From: Lactobacillus helsingborgensis
Lineage (GTDB): Bacteria; Bacillota; Bacilli; Lactobacillales; Lactobacillaceae
Direction: 5' to 3'
Assembly (NCBI RefSeq): GCF_000970855.1
Contig: NZ_KQ034046.1
Span: forward strand, 117,567-181,566
DNA length: 64,000 nucleotides
Part shown: positions 59,850 through 64,000 of the stretch, piece by piece
How positions within the stretch are numbered: the first letter of the stretch is position 1
Layout: every line of letters begins with the position of its first letter
Notes under the pieces: generated by a model
Database searches by the model: none
Seen by the model: the letters and a program-made list of their open reading frames with translations, nothing else
What the model was told of the DNA's origin: nothing
Program-made: the position numbers and the translations under genes

Positions 59850-61685
59850 ATGAAGATACCAAATTTAAGCAAGTTTAAAAAAACTGGGATAGGTATTGCA
59901 ACAATGGCATTAGGTTTAGTCGTAATGGTGCAATCTAACTTAAATGTAGCTGCAGCAACACCTACTGTTGTCCCAGTTAGTGCGACAGGTTTGCCAGCTG
60001 ATGCTGGTCTGTGGACTGGCACTGATGGCAGCTGCACATGGAAATACGACGTTATTAGCAGAACCCTGCGGATTAGTGGCGCGCAAAAGAATAGTCAATT
60101 ATCAAGTACACCGTTTTTAAAACAGTTTAAATGGTCTGGTAATATTGAGCATATTGTGTTTGAAACACCAGTTCAAATGGCTCCGAATTCGGCAGAAAAG
60201 TTTTTCGGTCTGGAGTATTTGGAGGATATTACAGGTCTCGACAAAGTTGATACTAGTCAAGTGACAAATATGGCTTTGCTTTTTGCTAATGACAAAGCTC
60301 TAACTAAAGCTGATGTGAGTCACTTTGATACCAGCCAAGTGACTAGCATGGAACGAATGTTTGACAATACAGGACTAACAGAAGTAGATTTGAGCGGTTT
60401 TAATACCAGCAAAGTCACAAATATGAGCGGTATGTTTAGAAACAGCCCGATGAAACATCTTAATCTGAAAAGTTTTGCTACCAGCCAGGTGACCGATATG
60501 GGAGATATGTTTGCGGATAGCGATGTGGCAGAGCTTGATCTGACTAATTTTAATACCGGTAATGTCACTAACATGTCTGGTATGTTTGCTGGAATAAAAG
60601 TTCCTGAACTAAATCTTGAGCACTTTAACACTAGTAAAGTTAATAATATGTCTGGTATGTTTTCCAGTACCCAAAATCTGTCAAGTCTTGATTTGAGTAA
60701 TTTTGATACCAGTCAAGTGACTGATATGGCGGAAATGTTTAGGGGTAGTAAAGTTACTCACTTAAACTTGGCTAATTGGGACACCAAAAACGTCACCAGT
60801 ATGAAAAATATGTTCCAAGGATGTTCTGACTTAACTAAACTTGACTTAAGTGGCTTTAATACCGGTAATGTTACAGATATGGCGGGGATGTTTGCAAAAT
60901 TCGCTCATTTGGATCAGCTAAATTTCAGTCACTTTGATACGAGTAAAGTTAAAGATATGAAAGAAATGTTCGCCCACAATCCGGCTGCTACTAGTTTGGA
61001 TTTAAGCAGTTTTGATACCAGCAACGTTACTAATATGATCTCGCTGTTTTCTGGAGACAGTTCTTTGGCCAAACTCAATTTAACAGGCTGGAACACCAAG
61101 AACGTACGCTGGATGAATTCAATGTTCAGTGGCGACAGCAGTTTAAAAGACATTGACTTGAGGCACTTTAATACTGCCAAAGTTACTGATATGCTGAGGA
61201 TGTTTAAAGGTGCAAAAAGTCTGGAGCAGCTTGACCTGCATACTTGGGATACACGCCAGGTTACCAGGGTCAGCCAAATGTTTATGGACTGTGATAATCT
61301 TGTTTTTGTTGATCTGCGTGGCTGGCGGTTACCAAAAATGTATGATTCAACGGAAATGTTTACTAATGATCAAGAGCTCGCTGGAGTTGATTTAAGCCAT
61401 TTTAATATTCACAATAGTCAGATTTTGAAAAATGCTGGTAATCCAAAAGGCTTTGCTGTCAAGCTCGGTCATTACCGCTTACGTAAGAGTTCGGGAGTAG
61501 GTCAAGGATTTAAACATATTCAAGCTGTTGGCAAAGGCACAATTGCCAAGCCTCGGGGCAAGAAATATACTGCAAAACAATTGCTTAAACTGTATAACCA
61601 TTCGGCTAAAAAGAGCCCCAAGGAAACTTATGTCATGTATAATGGCAAAAAGCCGCAGCTGCCTAAAGGGTTCAAACTTAAATAG
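59850..61685 (+). CDS. Secreted BspA-type leucine-rich repeat (DUF285) surface protein
   Basis: A 611-residue paralogue of 56138: signal peptide ending near NVAAATP, WTGTDGSCTWKYD module, fifteen DUF285 repeats (SHFDTSQVTSMERMF type) and the same basic C-terminal module. The repeats have diverged more than the two ends, which suggests changing ligand faces on a fixed anchor. Start behind AGAGGTGTC. It is convergent with the second SLAP gene. Confidence 0.9.
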   Translation: MKIPNLSKFKKTGIGIATMALGLVVMVQSNLNVAAATPTVVPVSATGLPADAGLWTGTDGSCTWKYDVISRTLRISGAQKNSQLSSTPFLKQFKWSGNIEHIVFETPVQMAPNSAEKFFGLEYLEDITGLDKVDTSQVTNMALLFANDKALTKADVSHFDTSQVTSMERMFDNTGLTEVDLSGFNTSKVTNMSGMFRNSPMKHLNLKSFATSQVTDMGDMFADSDVAELDLTNFNTGNVTNMSGMFAGIKVPELNLEHFNTSKVNNMSGMFSSTQNLSSLDLSNFDTSQVTDMAEMFRGSKVTHLNLANWDTKNVTSMKNMFQGCSDLTKLDLSGFNTGNVTDMAGMFAKFAHLDQLNFSHFDTSKVKDMKEMFAHNPAATSLDLSSFDTSNVTNMISLFSGDSSLAKLNLTGWNTKNVRWMNSMFSGDSSLKDIDLRHFNTAKVTDMLRMFKGAKSLEQLDLHTWDTRQVTRVSQMFMDCDNLVFVDLRGWRLPKMYDSTEMFTNDQELAGVDLSHFNIHNSQILKNAGNPKGFAVKLGHYRLRKSSGVGQGFKHIQAVGKGTIAKPRGKKYTAKQLLKLYNHSAKKSPKETYVMYNGKKPQLPKGFKLK

Positions 61686-61691
61686 ATAAGA

Positions 61692-61734
61692 CAAAAAAGG
61701 CTAGTTCGTTTTTAATTACGAATTAGTCTTTTTG
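61692..61734. terminator. Bidirectional terminator (BspA / SLAP pair 2)
   Basis: AAAAAGGCTAGTTCGT pairs with ACGAATTAGTCTTTTT, serving both convergent genes. Confidence 0.85.
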
Positions 61735-61748
61735 TTTATGTTAAAAAA

Positions 61749-63272
61749 TTAATCACCGGGAGGAGTAGACATAGTTGTCAGCTGCTTTTTAGCGGTTTTA
61801 ACATACCAGACAGCTTCATCTACCTGCGTGACAGTTGCCTTATCAGACCTTAACATAGCAGAAGCGTTTCTTAAGGCACAATCATAATTAGACATAAGAT
61901 CATGATAAGCGCTATTTTGTTCTAGATCTTTTCCTTCATTAAAAAGTGTGAGCAGTTCCTGTTTGTCAGCTCCTGTCGCAATCTTTTGCCCATTTTCAGC
62001 CTGCTCAATCGTATTCAGTGCCTTTAGCTTTAACCCGCTGACGTATTTCACATCGTTCACCTTAATAAAGTTATTGCCATAGATTAATGCTTGCTTTTTT
62101 GCAGGGTAAGTTGGTTCTGAATTTGGCACCGAGTTTGGTTTGTTGGCATCAATCACACTAGCGTCACTGTAATTTAAACAATGATAAAACAGTTCCGCCT
62201 TATTTTCCTCAGGTACCCAGAGGTACATTAAGCCATCAACTGTCAGATTACTGTATTGTGGCTTTATAATACGTTTACCAATTGTCTTGCCAGATGTGTC
62301 ATAAAGTTCAACGCTGTTATCTGTCACTGGCGTAACGTAAGTATAAACTAAGTCGCGATAGTCAATGATAGGCAAATTCTTTTTCAATTTAACATCGTCT
62401 TCATCAACATATTCATCTGGATAGTCGTGCAGTCTGTAAAGATAACCCTCAAAGCCATCATTTTGGTAAGGAATAACAGTTAAATCAAGTTTAATCTTCT
62501 GTCCTTTTTTCAGTTTACGTTTAACGGCAGAATAATTTACCGTTATGCTGGCGGTGTTCTTAAGAACAGTCGCTGACGAAACACCGTTGTAGCGAGCAAT
62601 GTGACCGTTAATATAGCCGATGTTAGCTGCTTTAATGTAACTGTTATGTCCTAAGGAGTAAAAATATTTTCCTTTTATTTTGTGGGCAGGTACGTATTTG
62701 GGCTGGAAGTACCTTGCGACATCCTTAAGGTAGTAAAAATATTTGGGTGTTTTAGTAGCAGTCTTAGCTTTTCCTTGGTACTTAACAACTGTATTAGTTC
62801 TTAATTTCTTTCCCGTTGTTTTGCCAGTCTTGGTGTAAATCAGTGCATCGTGTTTGATAGTCAATTTACCTTGTGTGATATTGCGCCCATTGACTTTTAA
62901 AACATTAGCACTATTAATGTAATAGTTATGCCCCAAGTGGTAAAACTTTTGTCCGTTAATTTTTTTAGTGCCGTAGTAGAGATAGCTGGTTCTACTGTCA
63001 TCATCATAAACTATCATTTCTGTAGTCAAATAGCCCTTGGGATCAGCATTAAAGCCGTTAGGAATGTTATAGCTATGTGTACCCCGATTTTGCTTCAATT
63101 TTATTTTATGGCCTGACGGGTTGTAAACATAATCACTCTCAAGCAGCGTGACTTTTCCTTTGGCTTTCTGAGCTGCTTCTACCGTTTGGGAGTTAGCGGT
63201 ATATGGCAAAAATAGAGTGGTGGATAGGGCCAGGGCTGTTAAGCCAATGCCAACTTTCTTGAAAAATTTCAT
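61749..63272 (-). CDS. Secreted SLAP-domain surface protein
   Basis: A 507-residue paralogue of 58148-59671. Signal peptide (to about TVEAA, 34), two N-terminal SLAP repeats (INGQKFYHLGHNYYINSANV; KGKYFYSLGHNSYIKAANI), a diverged third unit (KRKLKKGQKIKLDL) and a long C-terminal part ending in a helical ATVTQVDEAVWYVKTAKKQL. It probably sits on the cell wall through the SLAP units. Its role is not known; pairing with the BspA-type gene suggests a common surface function. Confidence 0.88.
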   Translation of the reverse strand: MKFFKKVGIGLTALALSTTLFLPYTANSQTVEAAQKAKGKVTLLESDYVYNPSGHKIKLKQNRGTHSYNIPNGFNADPKGYLTTEMIVYDDDSRTSYLYYGTKKINGQKFYHLGHNYYINSANVLKVNGRNITQGKLTIKHDALIYTKTGKTTGKKLRTNTVVKYQGKAKTATKTPKYFYYLKDVARYFQPKYVPAHKIKGKYFYSLGHNSYIKAANIGYINGHIARYNGVSSATVLKNTASITVNYSAVKRKLKKGQKIKLDLTVIPYQNDGFEGYLYRLHDYPDEYVDEDDVKLKKNLPIIDYRDLVYTYVTPVTDNSVELYDTSGKTIGKRIIKPQYSNLTVDGLMYLWVPEENKAELFYHCLNYSDASVIDANKPNSVPNSEPTYPAKKQALIYGNNFIKVNDVKYVSGLKLKALNTIEQAENGQKIATGADKQELLTLFNEGKDLEQNSAYHDLMSNYDCALRNASAMLRSDKATVTQVDEAVWYVKTAKKQLTTMSTPPGD

Positions 63273-63431
63273 ATCTTCACCTCATTATCTGTGATTTTGT
63301 ACCTAATATAATTATAACGTAAACTAGTTAATAAATTTAGAGCAAACAGACGTTCATTTATTTTTGCTAGCGGACAAATGCTTGTATAATTAGGTTAGTA
63401 AGTGTCTGAAAGTAAATAAAAAGAAGATGTC

Positions 63432-64000
63432 ATGATGAAGCAAGAATCATTATTTGCAAATAGTGGGCAAAATGAACCATTGGCTAACCGCGTACGGCCC
63501 CAAAACCTAGATCAATTTGTGGGGCAAGAACAGCTGCTGGGACCGGGGAAAATATTGCGCGAAATCATTGATAATGACCAAGTTTCCTCAATGATTTTTT
63601 GGGGACCACCGGGAGTCGGCAAAACGACTTTGGCTGAAATAATTGCCCGGCAGAGTCAGGCGAGCTTTTTTAATTTTAGTGCGGTTGACAGCAGCATTAC
63701 TAAAATCCGCAAAATTATGAAGCAGGCTGAAGCAGAACACGAAGTGGGGCAAAAAACGCTGGTATTTGTAGATGAAATCCATCGTTTTAACAAAGCACAA
63801 CAAGATGCTTTTTTACCCTACGTTGAACGTGGCAGTATCATTTTAATTGGCGCCACGACCGAAAATCCTTCCTTTGAAGTTAACTCGGCGCTGCTTTCAC
63901 GCTGCAAGGTTTTTGTCTTAAAACCGCTTGAAGTCAAAGATATTATCAAGTTATTGCAAAATGCTTTGCGCAACCCTAACGGTTTTGGCAAGTTAACCGT
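63432..64000 (+). CDS. rarA: Replication-associated recombination protein A, partial (3' end outside window)
   Basis: The first 189 or so residues of a RarA/MgsA AAA+ ATPase that acts at stalled replication forks. It has [21 protein letters not shown], Walker A GPPGVGKT (about 58-65), Walker [10 protein letters not shown], and sensor 1 [12 protein letters not shown]. The start is ATG 63432 or 63435 behind a weak AAGAAG. The frame is open to the window edge, so the gene is cut by the window and not broken. Confidence 0.95.
   Translation, partial: MMKQESLFANSGQNEPLANRVRPQNLDQFVGQEQLLGPGKILREIIDNDQVSSMIFWGPPGVGKTTLAEIIARQSQASFFNFSAVDSSITKIRKIMKQAEAEHEVGQKTLVFVDEIHRFNKAQQDAFLPYVERGSIILIGATTENPSFEVNSALLSRCKVFVLKPLEVKDIIKLLQNALRNPNGFGKLT

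Overview
The window looks like a chromosomal segment of a Lactobacillus sensu stricto (delbrueckii/acidophilus-type group). The base composition is AT-rich, there are two secreted proteins with Lactobacillus S-layer-type (SLAP) domains, and the carbon metabolism genes are PTS and GH32 types. The complete walR-walK-yycH-yycI-yycJ-htrA-rlmH block is one that normally lies near the replication origin in Firmicutes. No phage, transposase or CRISPR array was seen.

Layout. (1) 1-18.8 kb is an accessory metabolic island. It starts with a frameshifted LysR gene and an FMN/FAD fumarate-reductase-type flavoprotein, then an aquaglyceroporin. A CoA-ester set follows: crotonase, FabK-like enoyl reductase, MaoC hydratase and YdiF-type CoA-transferase. 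Next come a LysR regulator, an alpha/beta hydrolase, a predicted pantothenate ECF S-component, pantothenate kinase, and a CitG protein. The island closes with a LysR regulator diverging from a YdiN-like MFS carrier, a second FMN/FAD reductase, YdiB-like quinate/shikimate dehydrogenase and AroD. (2) 18.9-20 kb holds a GH29 fucosidase remnant, an orphan Phd/YefM antitoxin and a small cytochrome-b5-like protein. (3) 20-23.5 kb has two GT8 glycosyltransferases bracketed by two PlsC-type acyltransferases. (4) 23.9-25.5 kb: deoC and a GntR regulator. (5) 25.5-30.5 kb: a PadR/HAAS/DUF4097 envelope-associated cluster with Asp-Gly-Asp ladder repeats. (6) 30.5-34.3 kb: a DUF915 hydrolase, a P-loop kinase, and two tRNA-Lys(CUU) genes flanking an AlbA/ATPase regulator, with an 11-bp tandem repeat and a 52-bp perfect palindrome between them. 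(7) 34.3-42.2 kb: the wal operon, htrA, a DnaA-box-rich gap and rlmH. (8) 42.3-48.2 kb: a LacI-controlled fructan/sucrose operon (two GH32 enzymes and a PTS EIIBCA). (9) 48.2-50.4 kb: a TPP-riboswitch-controlled ECF ATPase and T component without an adjacent S component. (10) 50.5-56.1 kb: AraC regulator, HtpX, LemA, an anion carrier, small proteins and an HNH protein. (11) 56.1-63.3 kb: a duplicated pair of convergent surface genes (BspA-type LRR plus SLAP). The window ends inside rarA.

The most interesting reading is that 1-18.8 kb encodes a reductive pathway for plant-derived cyclic acids (quinate, shikimate) used as an electron sink. The carrier, the dehydrogenase and AroD match the E. 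coli ydiN-ydiB-aroD-ydiF neighbourhood. Two flavoproteins carry, besides the normal FMN attachment site, a second flavinylation-like motif at the extreme C-terminus. The second flavoprotein lacks the His and Arg substrate residues of fumarate reductases, so it should act on something else. CoA-transferase, hydratases, an enoyl reductase, pantothenate uptake and kinase could supply a CoA-ester branch. The genes and motifs are read from the sequence; the pathway and its substrates are inference.
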